From positions 1 to 36,743 of IMG/VR virus record IMGVR_UViG_3300028577_000029: 36,743 bases of DNA. One strand, written 5' to 3'. The stretch is from a virus. Below, piece by piece: positions 7,235 to 14,412 of the stretch (position 1 is the stretch's first letter; each line of letters starts with the position of its first letter). A program made the translations under genes and the position numbers. Below the pieces are notes generated by a model. The model was not told where the DNA came from. It worked only from the letters and a program-made list of their open reading frames with translations, and ran no database searches.

Positions 7235-9420
7235 CCAAACTCGACCACGCCCGCGCGCTCGCAGCCAAAGGCTTTCACGTTTTCCCGATCGTCGAGGGCA
7301 AGAAAGCCCCACCACGCATGGAAGGCTGGCAGCGTGTGGCTACACGGGACATTCACAAGATTCAGGCGATGTGGGCGTCGCATCCGAACGACAACATCGG
7401 TATTTCAACCAGCAAATTCGGCGAGCGCGGTTCGCTCGTCGTGATCGACGTAGACAACAAGGGCGACAAAGATGGCGACGGGCAATTACTCGGACTCGAA
7501 CTTAGTGGGCTTGACGTTACCCCCACATTTGAAAATCACACGCCGACGGGTGGACGGCACCTGGTTTATTGCTGTGACAAACCAGTTAAGCAGGGAGTTA
7601 ATGTTCTTGGTCCCGGCCTCGACCTGCGCGCTAAAGGTGGATATATCGTCGGGCCCGGATCCACGATCGACGGTGTGCCGTATCACGCTGCGGATGGACC
7701 AGTCGCTCCCGCACCTCAGTGGCTCATCGATCGCGCAGGCAAGCCCCGCGAGCGAACAACCACTGAACGACCTCCCGGACCCGCCCCTGAGTCCGCAGTA
7801 GAACGGGCGAAACATTATCTTTTAAATGAAGCGCCCCTTTCGTTGAAAGGTGCTGGCGGGGATGCCACCTGTTACCAAGTCTGCTGCCGTGTAAAGGACT
7901 TCGGCGTGACGCAGGACCAGGCGCTCGACCTGATGCTCGACCATTGGAACGACCGCTGCCCGCCCGGCTGGGCGCCCGACAAGCTGGCCATCAAGATCAA
8001 GAACGCATACGCCTACGGCATCGATCAGCCAGGCGTCGCAGCACCCGAGGCGGCGTTCACTCCCGTTATCGCGCACACCGATAAAGACCAAGTATCGGCC
8101 GAGCCGATAAGTGACCACCCCTTCGACAAGCTCAACAAGGAATTCGCCTACGTGATCGCGGGCGATGGCGACCACATCATTTGGGAAACGACGGACGAAG
8201 CCGGCCGGGCAGTGCTCAAACACTTGTCGATCGGCACGTTCCATCGGCGGCACGGTGCATGGACCATGAATGCGGGTAAGCGCGACGAGCCCGTGACCGA
8301 GCTCTGGATGAAGCACAAGCGGCGCCGTGCGTACGACGGCCTGGTGTTCAACCCCGAGCAGCCCACCGACCCGCGGTTCTACAACCTCTGGCGCGGCTTC
8401 GCCGTGAAGCCCTTGCCCGCTGACGAGACACCCACTAAAGAGGCACAAGATGCACTCGACGCTTTCCTCGAGCACGCCCGCGATAACGTCTGCCGGGGTG
8501 TCGATCAACTTTATCGATGGCTCATCGGCTACTTTGCGCATCTGGTACAACGGCCCTGGGAAAAACCACTTGTCGCTCTGGTGTTTCGCGGGGGGAAGGG
8601 CGTCGGAAAGAATGCTCTCATCGAGCGAGTCGGCAGCCTGCTTGGCGGCCATTTCCTCCTTACTTCCAACCGACGATACCTGCTTGGCAACTTCAACGGG
8701 CACCTCGAAAACTGCCTCATGTTTGCGCTGGATGAAGCGTTTTGGTCGGGCGATAAACAGGCTGAAGGTCAGATCAAAGATTTAATCACAGGGAGCCAGC
8801 ATGTCATCGAGCACAAAGGCAAAGAACCGTTCCGCGTCGACAACCGCACGCGCGTGGTCATTATTGGAAACGAAGATTGGCTCGCGCCTGCCTCCCACGA
8901 TGAACGCCGATTTGCTGTGTTTGATGTGGGCGACGGGCGCAAACAAGACCGCGGATATTTCGAAGCTATGCGCGTCGGGATGGAGGCTGGTGGGTATCGG
9001 CTCTTGCTACGCCACCTTCTTTCGACCACGCTCAGTGACGTCAACAGCGCCCCTCAAACCGAAGGGCTGCTCGACCAGAAGCACGCCACCCTCGACCCGT
9101 TCCAGCAGTGGTGGCTCGACTGCCTGCACGACGGCAAGCTCATCGGCAGCGACTTCGAAACCGCGTGGCCAGGGCAAGCCGAGTGTGATCGTTTCCGGGG
9201 TGCGTTCCGCCGGTATGTCCGTGAACGGAACATACGCTCTCGGATCCCTGACGACACCGCCATCGGCAAAACGCTCAAGAAAATCTGCGCCGGCGCCCAC
9301 GCGTCGAAGAAGCGCGACGGGCAAGCGATGTTGAATACCTACAAGCTGCCGTCACTGGCGGACGCGCGCGCTGCGTGGGATAAATACATCGGGCACGGCG
9401 TTGAGTGGGTGGCGGAATGA
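7231..9420 (+). CDS. Primase-polymerase / SF3 helicase fusion
   Basis: A 729-residue protein with two modules. Residues 1-200 form a bifunctional primase-polymerase domain: HVFPIVEGKKAP, NIGISTSKFG, the catalytic LVVIDVDNKG near 68-77, and TGGRHLVY with the conserved His. After a linker, residues about 440-600 form a D5/DUF5906-type superfamily 3 helicase, with Walker A FRGGKGVGKN near 452, FALDEAFWSG as the B region and VVIIGNEDW as sensor strand. It should unwind the origin and prime DNA for the family A polymerase. It closes the early operon, and a gene on the opposite strand ends at the base after its stop. Confidence 0.93.
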   Translation: MTKLDHARALAAKGFHVFPIVEGKKAPPRMEGWQRVATRDIHKIQAMWASHPNDNIGISTSKFGERGSLVVIDVDNKGDKDGDGQLLGLELSGLDVTPTFENHTPTGGRHLVYCCDKPVKQGVNVLGPGLDLRAKGGYIVGPGSTIDGVPYHAADGPVAPAPQWLIDRAGKPRERTTTERPPGPAPESAVERAKHYLLNEAPLSLKGAGGDATCYQVCCRVKDFGVTQDQALDLMLDHWNDRCPPGWAPDKLAIKIKNAYAYGIDQPGVAAPEAAFTPVIAHTDKDQVSAEPISDHPFDKLNKEFAYVIAGDGDHIIWETTDEAGRAVLKHLSIGTFHRRHGAWTMNAGKRDEPVTELWMKHKRRRAYDGLVFNPEQPTDPRFYNLWRGFAVKPLPADETPTKEAQDALDAFLEHARDNVCRGVDQLYRWLIGYFAHLVQRPWEKPLVALVFRGGKGVGKNALIERVGSLLGGHFLLTSNRRYLLGNFNGHLENCLMFALDEAFWSGDKQAEGQIKDLITGSQHVIEHKGKEPFRVDNRTRVVIIGNEDWLAPASHDERRFAVFDVGDGRKQDRGYFEAMRVGMEAGGYRLLLRHLLSTTLSDVNSAPQTEGLLDQKHATLDPFQQWWLDCLHDGKLIGSDFETAWPGQAECDRFRGAFRRYVRERNIRSRIPDDTAIGKTLKKICAGAHASKKRDGQAMLNTYKLPSLADARAAWDKYIGHGVEWVAE

Positions 9421-9507
9421 TCAGATGAACTCCAACCCCTTGAGCACAACCGCAGCCACCACCATGACCACCGACCACCAGAACAAAGCGATCAGCAGTT
9501 CACGCAA
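9421..9507 (-). CDS. Candidate 28-residue membrane peptide
   Basis: On the minus strand a TTG at 9507 opens a 28-codon frame, whose sequence begins MRELLIALFWWSVVMVVAAV, almost wholly one membrane helix. It begins 3 bases after the stop of the secreted protein gene at 9511-9765, so it could be the second gene of that small unit. Its stop directly abuts the primase stop on the other strand. The start is unusual and the Shine-Dalgarno sequence weak, so it is only a candidate. Confidence 0.4.
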   Translation of the reverse strand: MRELLIALFWWSVVMVVAAVVLKGLEFI

Positions 9508-9510
9508 CGG

Positions 9511-9765
9511 TCAGTAGCCCCGCTTCACCGAGTACGGATTGCCCTGCGTCGGCAGGCCGCCCATCTGCTGATTGAACTGCTGCCGCTGGGCGTCTTGCCG
9601 TTGACGCTCCTGCTCCATTTCATACTGGCGCCGTTGCTGCTCGGCCTCCTGGCGCAGGCGCGCGGCGTATTCGTCGCGCTGGCTGGGCTGGCCGCCGTAC
9701 GGATTGAGTGTTTGACCGATCGCCGCGGTCGACACCAGCAACAGCACTGCTAAAATGATTCGCAT
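9511..9765 (-). CDS. Secreted Gln-rich coiled-coil protein, moron-like
   Basis: An 84-residue protein with a signal peptide (MRIILAVLLLVSTAAIGQT) and then a strongly charged Gln/Arg/Glu helical stretch (RLRQEAEQQRRQYEMEQERQ), ending in a Gly/Pro-rich tail. GGGAG lies 5 bases before the ATG; longer in-frame starts would bury the signal peptide. It is transcribed against all its left and right plus-strand neighbours and lies next to attP, the usual place for cargo genes expressed from the prophage. It probably acts in the periplasm or on the envelope; no family recognised. Confidence 0.7.
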   Translation of the reverse strand: MRIILAVLLLVSTAAIGQTLNPYGGQPSQRDEYAARLRQEAEQQRRQYEMEQERQRQDAQRQQFNQQMGGLPTQGNPYSVKRGY

Positions 9766-9840
9766 GTTTTCTCCCTTCGAGTGGTTACGGCGGCCAGATT
9801 GCACCCGAAATATGCCGCCGTCAATACGCCGCAAGAGTCG

Positions 9841-9858
9841 TGCAACCCCCATGCAACC
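9841..9858 (+). repeat. Left pair of integrase arm-type boxes
   Basis: TGCAACC occurs at 9841-9847 and 9852-9858, 11 bases apart. The second continues TTGAG. Direct repeats one helical turn apart on the flank of an att core are typical arm-type sites for the N-terminal domain of a tyrosine integrase. Confidence 0.6.
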
Positions 9859-9918
9859 TTGAGCCGCCCACTATTCTGTTAAGTATATGTAGCAAAATAG
9901 TTTTCACGTAGAATTTGC

Positions 9919-9946
9919 ACTGGTTCGATCCCAGTACGACCCACCA
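9919..9946 (+). other. attP: Attachment-site core: tRNA 3' end (T arm, acceptor strand, CCA)
   Basis: ACTGG-TTCGATC-CCAGT forms a perfect 5-bp T stem with a 7-base loop. It is followed by ACGACCC, a discriminator A and CCA. No 5' half of a tRNA is present, so this is not a gene but the fragment a phage carries to restore a tRNA after integration. The acceptor strand would pair with GGGTCGT, which is characteristic of bacterial tRNA-Lys; that identity is inference. The core extends perhaps some bases to either side. Confidence 0.8.
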
Positions 9947-9960
9947 GTTTTACCCTCAAC

Positions 9961-10086
9961 GCAACCAGTGTCCTCCCCTTGAAATGTTGATTTAATTGCA
10001 TTTGTTATGCTAACGCGTTATGATTATCACAATTGATTGTTAAAGATAAAACGGTGTCGGAGCATTTTTGCAACCAGTGTGCAACC
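9961..10086 (+). repeat. Right set of integrase arm-type boxes
   Basis: GCAACCAGTGT lies at 9961-9971 and is repeated exactly at 10070-10080. A second box, TGCAACCTTGG, lies at 10080-10090, 11 bases after TGCAACC at 10069-10075. This mirrors the 11-base pair on the left side of the att core. The last box runs into the ribosome-binding site of the endonuclease VII-like gene, so bound integrase could block expression of its own operon. Confidence 0.6.
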
Positions 10087-10098
10087 TTGGAGGGGACT

Positions 10099-10563
10099 GT
10101 GGCTAAATCTAGGTACATGACAAAGGCATCTTGCACGCCGGAACGGTGGGCTAAATTTTTAGACTCTCAGCGCGCGTGGCGGAAAAAGCGAATGAAGAAC
10201 CCAAAGCATCGGGCGGCATACAACGCGCGCCAGCGATTGGTGCAGGCCACGTATCGCGCGCGGCACCCACACCGCGCGCTGGCTTTGCGCGCCCGTCGCC
10301 GTGAGCAAGTATCTGGCATGTCAACCGCACTCGCTACGCTCCTGCGCGAGGCACAAAAGGGCCGCTGTGCAGTGTGCGCCTTGCCAATCGAAGGTAAGAA
10401 CGAGCACGCGGACCACGATCATGTCACCGGAAAGGCAAGGGGGCTGCTGTGCAGTAAATGCAACAGTGGCATAGGTTTGCTGGACGACAACGTCGACCGG
10501 CTGCTTGCTGCGGTTGAATACTTGAAGAATCCGCCGGCCAATCAGTTCGACGTGTTCCAATGA
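10099..10563 (+). CDS. Recombination endonuclease VII-like protein
   Basis: A 154-residue protein. The C-terminal half holds the endonuclease VII zinc/His-Me core: CAVCALPIEGKNEHADHDH, then TGKARGLLCSKCNSGIG (two CxxC pairs around a DHDH motif). The N-terminal half is very basic and likely binds DNA. The GTG start at 10099 is chosen because GGAGGGG lies 3 bases before it; the frame is open further upstream but without such a site. Enzymes of this family cleave branched DNA. Its stop overlaps the integrase ATG (ATGA), so it is co-translated with the recombinase; a homing-type role is an alternative. Confidence 0.85.
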   Translation: MAKSRYMTKASCTPERWAKFLDSQRAWRKKRMKNPKHRAAYNARQRLVQATYRARHPHRALALRARRREQVSGMSTALATLLREAQKGRCAVCALPIEGKNEHADHDHVTGKARGLLCSKCNSGIGLLDDNVDRLLAAVEYLKNPPANQFDVFQ

Positions 10564-11738
10564 TCACCCCCGCCGCCATCAAGTCGCTGCAGCCGGGTAA
10601 CGTGCTGCGCGACGACGTCGTCACCGGATTGGAAGTGCGCGCGTTCACCGATCGCAAAGCGTACTACCTGTGGTTTCGCACGAAGCTCGGCCGCGCGCGC
10701 CACCCCAAGCTGGGCGATACGACCGTCATGTCGCTGGCCGATGCGCGCGAGGTGGCGCGCAGCATGCTGCTCAAGGTAGCCAACGGTGCCGACCCCATCG
10801 CAGAGCGCGGCACCGCGCGATCTGAGCCCATGCTGTCCGACCTGTGGACGAAGTTCTGGAACCTGCACGCCAAGCGGCTGAAGGGCGGCGAGGACTATAA
10901 GCGCATGTGGGACAAGCTGGTCGAGCCCGACTACGGCAAGGTGCGCGTGCGCGCGTTCGCCTACGAGGACGTGGTCGATATCCACGACGGCCTGAAGGAC
11001 ACGCCCTACCAGGCGAATCGTGTTCACCAGTTTCTGTCGAGCATGTTCAATTTCGCCGAGCGCCCGTTGAAGTGGCGCGAGTTGAACAGCAACCCCTGCC
11101 GCGGCGTGAAGCTCTACCAGGAAATAAAGCGGCGCCGGTTCGCCACTCCCGACGAGCTCAAGAAGATCGGCGACCTGCTGGTGCTGGCTGCCGCGCGGGA
11201 TCCGCAGTCGGCAGCGTTCATTTACCTGCTGCTCTACACTGGCGCCCGGCCCGCCGAGATTGAATTCGCCCAGCGGTCGTGGCTCGAGCCGTTGGGCGAC
11301 GGGGGTGGCGTGCTGCGCCTGCCTGATTCAAAGACCGGCCAGCGGTCGCTCTACCTGCCCGCGCAGGGCATGGCGATCATCAAGACGCTGCCGGCGTATC
11401 CCGATGGTACGATCTGCGGGCGCAAGCAGCCGGCGAAGTTCTGGCGCACGATACGGCGCAAGGCCGGCTGCCCGGACCTGCGCATGTATCCCGACCTGCG
11501 GCGCTCGTTCGCCACGGTGACGCTGGCCAGCGGCGAATCGATCGATATGGTGGGCGGGCTGCTGGGCCACAAGACGCGGCAGACCACGCTCGTCTACGCG
11601 CGCTTGATGGAGGATGCTGCTGCTGCCAGTGTGGCGGCAGGGGGGAACAAGATGGCGCAGTTGCTAGGCCAGGGCAAAGCAGATATTGGCAACGGCGTAA
11701 GCGATGAACGCGCCGGCCATGCTGCGCTGGTCAAGTGA
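10560..11738 (+). CDS. int: Tyrosine recombinase integrase
   Basis: A 392-residue phage integrase. Residues 1-80 form a DUF4102-like arm-binding domain (LQPGNVLRDDVVTGLEVRAF, then KLGDTTVMSLADARE). A core-binding domain spans about 90-185 and the catalytic domain 195-350. Visible catalytic residues are R230 (TGARPAEI), K258 (DSKTG), R314, H337 (LGHKT) and Tyr346. The usual box II HxxR reads PDLR (P311 to R314), so its first His is missing. It lies 0.6 kb from the attP core with candidate arm sites on both sides. A CTGGTC/GACCAG hairpin at 11727-11742 spans its stop codon but has no T tract. Confidence 0.95.
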   Translation: MITPAAIKSLQPGNVLRDDVVTGLEVRAFTDRKAYYLWFRTKLGRARHPKLGDTTVMSLADAREVARSMLLKVANGADPIAERGTARSEPMLSDLWTKFWNLHAKRLKGGEDYKRMWDKLVEPDYGKVRVRAFAYEDVVDIHDGLKDTPYQANRVHQFLSSMFNFAERPLKWRELNSNPCRGVKLYQEIKRRRFATPDELKKIGDLLVLAAARDPQSAAFIYLLLYTGARPAEIEFAQRSWLEPLGDGGGVLRLPDSKTGQRSLYLPAQGMAIIKTLPAYPDGTICGRKQPAKFWRTIRRKAGCPDLRMYPDLRRSFATVTLASGESIDMVGGLLGHKTRQTTLVYARLMEDAAAASVAAGGNKMAQLLGQGKADIGNGVSDERAGHAALVK

Positions 11739-11801
11739 CCAGTAATCCAGCGCGGTCAGCAGGTAGAGCCCTGCTGCCGCGATGAGTGCCCACCGTTTCA
11801 T
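11664..11801 (-). CDS. 45-residue two-helix membrane protein, last gene of the late operon
   Basis: On the minus strand the sequence begins MKRWALIAAAGLYLLTALDY and ends ANICFALA: two hydrophobic segments separated by a short polar loop (WSLDQRS). The ATG overlaps the holin stop (ATGA). It runs 75 bases antisense into the 3' end of the integrase gene. It may be a second holin or an antiholin, judging only from position and shape. Confidence 0.65.
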   Translation of the reverse strand: MKRWALIAAAGLYLLTALDYWSLDQRSMAGAFIAYAVANICFALA

Positions 11802-12232
11802 TTAGTGGCGACGCCCTCGATTTTCTCTTTCGTACGCATGGCGCCCAAGCCCAGCATGCCGAACAGCAGGGTGAGCAGCGTGCCCATGTCGAGCGGCGGG
11901 AACACGACAGTCTTGCCGTATAGCCCAGCGCCCCACGTCGCCAATGGCGACACGATGAACTGGAAACCCAGCCCCAGCCCGCACATCCAGCCCACGAAGG
12001 GGCGCCAGCCAGCGACGAACAGATTGCTGCTGCCGGCTTCCGCCTGGTTGACCGCGAGTTGCCCCTTAGCCAATTCAGTGTCGGCGGTCATCTGCGCGAG
12101 CTCGCCCGACTGTTGCATCTTCAGGAGTTCCAACTGCGCCGCGGCTTTCTGTGCCGGGTCGGGGATCAACCGATCAATCAGCTTCGCGCCGATCGATACG
12201 ACGCCACCGATGATGTCGTCGACGCCGAACAT
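11798..12232 (-). CDS. Holin of the 3-TM family
   Basis: A 144-residue protein with an amphipathic N-terminal half (residues 20-65, helical, rich in Gln and Glu). The C-terminal half carries hydrophobic segments around VAGWRPFVGWMCGLGLGF, FIVSPLATWGAG and LLTLLFGMLGLGA. The WRP...W pattern is characteristic of the Holin_3TM family (PF11351). It should form the inner-membrane lesion that releases the endolysin. It starts 1 base after the upstream 59-residue gene and overlaps the next gene by 4 bases. Confidence 0.88.
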   Translation of the reverse strand: MFGVDDIIGGVVSIGAKLIDRLIPDPAQKAAAQLELLKMQQSGELAQMTADTELAKGQLAVNQAEAGSSNLFVAGWRPFVGWMCGLGLGFQFIVSPLATWGAGLYGKTVVFPPLDMGTLLTLLFGMLGLGAMRTKEKIEGVATK

Positions 12233-12233
12233 A

Positions 12234-12413
12234 TCAGACCGCCTTCACGACTGCGGCTTTGATCACGTCCAGCTTCGCGTGGATCAAAGCATTTTCGTCG
12301 CTCGCCTTCTGCCGCAGCGATGCGTTCAGCGCAGCCGCTTTGACGCCGAACAAGTGGTCGGCGACCACGCCGAGAACGAAGCACACAGCACATGCGATGA
12401 CAGATATTTCCAT
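12234..12413 (-). CDS. 59-residue single-pass membrane protein, possibly spanin- or holin-related
   Basis: The N-terminus MEISVIACAVCFVLGVVADH is one membrane segment, followed by a soluble helical part with alternating charges (ASDENALIHAKLDVIKAAVV). It sits between endolysin and holin. The shape is that of a very short inner-membrane spanin (Rz), but it is far shorter than normal Rz and no Rz1 is nested in it, so this is a guess. AAGGA lies 7 bases before the ATG, inside the end of the endolysin gene. Confidence 0.65.
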   Translation of the reverse strand: MEISVIACAVCFVLGVVADHLFGVKAAALNASLRQKASDENALIHAKLDVIKAAVVKAV

Positions 12414-12414
12414 G

Positions 12415-12900
12415 TTAATTTCCTTTCAGGGTTGAGTTAATGGTCAATGCGAAAAGCCGCTTCAGCCACCCGCGGCCATAGGTGTCGAAGTTTCGAGTGC
12501 CGGTGTAACGCAGCGCACGGTCAGCCAGGTATAGCGCGCACAGTTCGTCCTGCGCTGCGCGCTTGATGGCGACCAGCGTGTTCTGCCCGATGACGCCGTC
12601 CTGCACAGTGCCAAGTGTTTTCTGCAGCAACTTGACCGCAGTGCCGACACCTTGGTTGACCGCGCAGTCGAACACCATCGCGTTGACTGGCCACGGCAGA
12701 TCGTCGCAGCGGGCGGGTTCCCAATACTGCGCTTGGTATATGGCCTGCGCGCCAGCCACCGTCAGGTTCGCGATGTCGACGTCGGGGTGGTCGCGCTTCG
12801 TGATCCCGTATTTTGTTTCACCACCGGGGTCTTTGGGGTCGTTGCTGTAGCCGCCTTCGGCGCCGATGACCAGGGTGAACGCTTTTTCAAAATCGCCCAT
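12415..12900 (-). CDS. Endolysin, glycoside hydrolase 108 family
   Basis: A 161-residue peptidoglycan hydrolase. E15 lies in the catalytic motif GAEGGYSNDPKDPGGETKYG, typical of GH108 (PF05838). The C-terminal half (NAMVFDCAVNQGVGTAVKLL, then GVIGQNTL) is the PG_binding_3 part. There is no signal peptide or anchor, so release through the holin is expected. The ATG at 12900 overlaps the upstream stop by one base (TGATG); a longer open frame upstream is just the shadow of neighbouring genes. Confidence 0.93.
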   Translation of the reverse strand: MGDFEKAFTLVIGAEGGYSNDPKDPGGETKYGITKRDHPDVDIANLTVAGAQAIYQAQYWEPARCDDLPWPVNAMVFDCAVNQGVGTAVKLLQKTLGTVQDGVIGQNTLVAIKRAAQDELCALYLADRALRYTGTRNFDTYGRGWLKRLFALTINSTLKGN

Positions 12901-13127
12901 CAGATTTCCTTCCCGCAGGACAGGCGCGCACGCTGCACGACTTCGGTGACGATGGCGATTGGTACGACAATGCAGCCGCCATTGGCGACGCAGTAGGCGG
13001 CCTGCTCTTTCGTGAGCGTCAACGTCATCGTGCCATCGGTGTTTGTCTTGGCCGGAATATCGGCGGCCGGTGCCAGTGAGCAGCACGACAGAATGAGCAG
13101 CGACAAAGCGGCGAGAGCGGTTTTCAT
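12900..13127 (-). CDS. Small exported Cys-containing protein of the lysis region
   Basis: A 75-residue protein with a signal peptide-like start (MKTALAALSLLILSCCSLAP). The SCC could be a poor lipobox. A mature part of about 50 residues contains three cysteines (YCVANGGC and LSCGKE). The place just before the endolysin would suit an outer-membrane spanin or a periplasmic lysis modulator, but it lacks the Pro-rich Rz1 composition. It starts by an ATGA overlap with the phosphoesterase gene. Unknown family. Confidence 0.65.
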   Translation of the reverse strand: MKTALAALSLLILSCCSLAPAADIPAKTNTDGTMTLTLTKEQAAYCVANGGCIVVPIAIVTEVVQRARLSCGKEI

Positions 13128-14074
13128 GAGTACGCCTTTTCGAGAAAGTTGAGGGAAACGAACATCGGGTCGTAGCGGCCTTGCTCGACTTCATGCTTGA
13201 CGACGATCTGCCGGCGCTGGCTGTTGCCCTGATAGCCCAGGTAGTGCTCGTCGTGCAGGTAGCACGTCCCGCAGAACAAGCCGATCTGCTGCGTCTTTTT
13301 GTGCATGGCGATGTCGGTGTGCTGCACATGGCCCATCGTGCAAGACCGCTGGCGCTCGCGCAGCATGGCCGCCGCGCTCGATGCCGGCCGGCCCATGACG
13401 CCACTGGTGAAATAGTGCGAGTACTCGACACCGTCGATTTCCACGACCTTGAGAAAGTCGTGCATTTCCCACCCGTAGTCCTTGATGCCCAGGTCGGCGA
13501 TGTCGAACTTGCCCTCGTATTCCGGGTTGTTGTCGGCCAGCCGAATGATGCGGTGCTCATGGTTGCCCAACGTGAACACCATGCGCGGCTTGTATTTTTG
13601 CTTCGTCGTGCGGTTGAATTCTTCGATGGGCTTCAGCAGTTTCTCCATCGCCACCTGGCCCGACTTCACGCAGTTGACGTAGCGCCGCCCCTCGAATGGC
13701 AGCTTGCCCTTGTCGTACATCGACAGTGATTCCATGTCCCAAAAGTCACCGATGCAGATGAGCACGTCGGGCTTTTTCTCGACGATGTAATTGCCGATCC
13801 AGTCGAGGTGGTCATTGCGCACACCGGGTTTCGATTGCACGTCAGGTATGACCAGGTGCATGCGTCCGATGCGCTGGCGCGAGTAGACGCGTGGTGCATC
13901 TTTGCGAAATGTGGGGCGCAGACCGTGAAGTCGCGCCTGCTCTGCGCGCGAATCAACGGTGCGCGCGGGCAACTTGGTCGCGCCAGCCTTCAGCGCCAGA
14001 TGCCCGCTGCCGAATTCCTCGACCAGATTCAGGGCTTCGATCGCGAGCTTGTCGCCGAGCTTCGGTGTGGGCAT
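13124..14074 (-). CDS. Calcineurin-like metallophosphoesterase
   Basis: A 316-residue protein. The N-terminal 60 residues look like a short helical DNA-binding or linker segment (KLAIEALNLVEEFGSGHLAL). The phosphoesterase domain follows, with all metal motifs: D78 (IPDVQ), GD at 109-110 (IGDFWD), GNHEHR at 170-175 and GHVQH near 255. The ATG at 14074 overlaps the SprT-like stop by one base and has AAGGGA before it. Substrate unknown; phage members may act on nucleic acid ends or cyclic nucleotides. Late-operon placement means it is made during lytic growth. Confidence 0.88.
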   Translation of the reverse strand: MPTPKLGDKLAIEALNLVEEFGSGHLALKAGATKLPARTVDSRAEQARLHGLRPTFRKDAPRVYSRQRIGRMHLVIPDVQSKPGVRNDHLDWIGNYIVEKKPDVLICIGDFWDMESLSMYDKGKLPFEGRRYVNCVKSGQVAMEKLLKPIEEFNRTTKQKYKPRMVFTLGNHEHRIIRLADNNPEYEGKFDIADLGIKDYGWEMHDFLKVVEIDGVEYSHYFTSGVMGRPASSAAAMLRERQRSCTMGHVQHTDIAMHKKTQQIGLFCGTCYLHDEHYLGYQGNSQRRQIVVKHEVEQGRYDPMFVSLNFLEKAYS

Positions 14075-14412
14075 CAGAATCCCTTTAGCGGCCAGCCCAT
14101 TCGCCGGCAGATGACTGTTGCGGTGGCTCGGAAAGTGCTGTCGTGCGCGCGACGCTCGATGTCGCCGTGCTTTTCCAGAACGAGGTGGCACATTTCGTGG
14201 GCCAGCGTGCGAAGCAGCCGGTATGGGCTTTGGTCGGGGCACACGTCTATGCGGTCGCGGTGCGGGTAGTGGAACCCGTCGCAGCCCTTCTTGCGGCGCA
14301 CGCGCAGCGTGACACGCTGGGGCAGAACGAAATCGAAGAAAGCGGCGCGGTGCAGGAACTCATACGCGGCGTGCAGCGCCACGTCGTCGACCAGATGCGG
14401 CGGCGGTTTCAT
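14074..14412 (-). CDS. SprT-like zinc metallopeptidase
   Basis: A 112-residue protein with the zincin motif HEMCH (H72, E73, H76) in RTLAHEMCHLVLEKHG and a likely third ligand at H90 (RAHDSTF). It ends with the SprT-family helix ATATVICRRMGW. Phage SprT-like proteins are common late-region accessory proteases of unknown target. The start overlaps the preceding stop (ATGA). Confidence 0.88.
   Translation of the reverse strand: MKPPPHLVDDVALHAAYEFLHRAAFFDFVLPQRVTLRVRRKKGCDGFHYPHRDRIDVCPDQSPYRLLRTLAHEMCHLVLEKHGDIERRAHDSTFRATATVICRRMGWPLKGF

Larger units (their letters stand above)
9766..10098. other. Noncoding attP region
   Basis: A stretch of 333 bases without a convincing gene between the moron-like gene and the endonuclease VII-like gene. 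It contains a tRNA 3' end at 9919-9946, five TGCAACC-type boxes, and AT-rich segments. Together these fit a phage attachment site next to its integrase operon. The upstream promoter of the leftward gene at 9511-9765 should also lie here, but I cannot point to clear -35 and -10 hexamers. Confidence 0.75.

Noticed and set aside
9425-9517. A 30-codon plus-strand frame after the primase gene
   Set aside because: Low-complexity Thr/Ser/Asn peptide with no ribosome-binding site; the minus strand gives a more sensible membrane peptide.
9919-9946. A complete tRNA gene
   Set aside because: Only the T arm, 3' acceptor strand and CCA are present; no matching 5' acceptor, D arm or anticodon arm lies upstream. 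It is read as an att core.
11727-11742. A terminator at the end of the integrase gene
   Set aside because: CTGGTC/GACCAG is a good stem, but it spans the stop codon and has no T tract on either strand.
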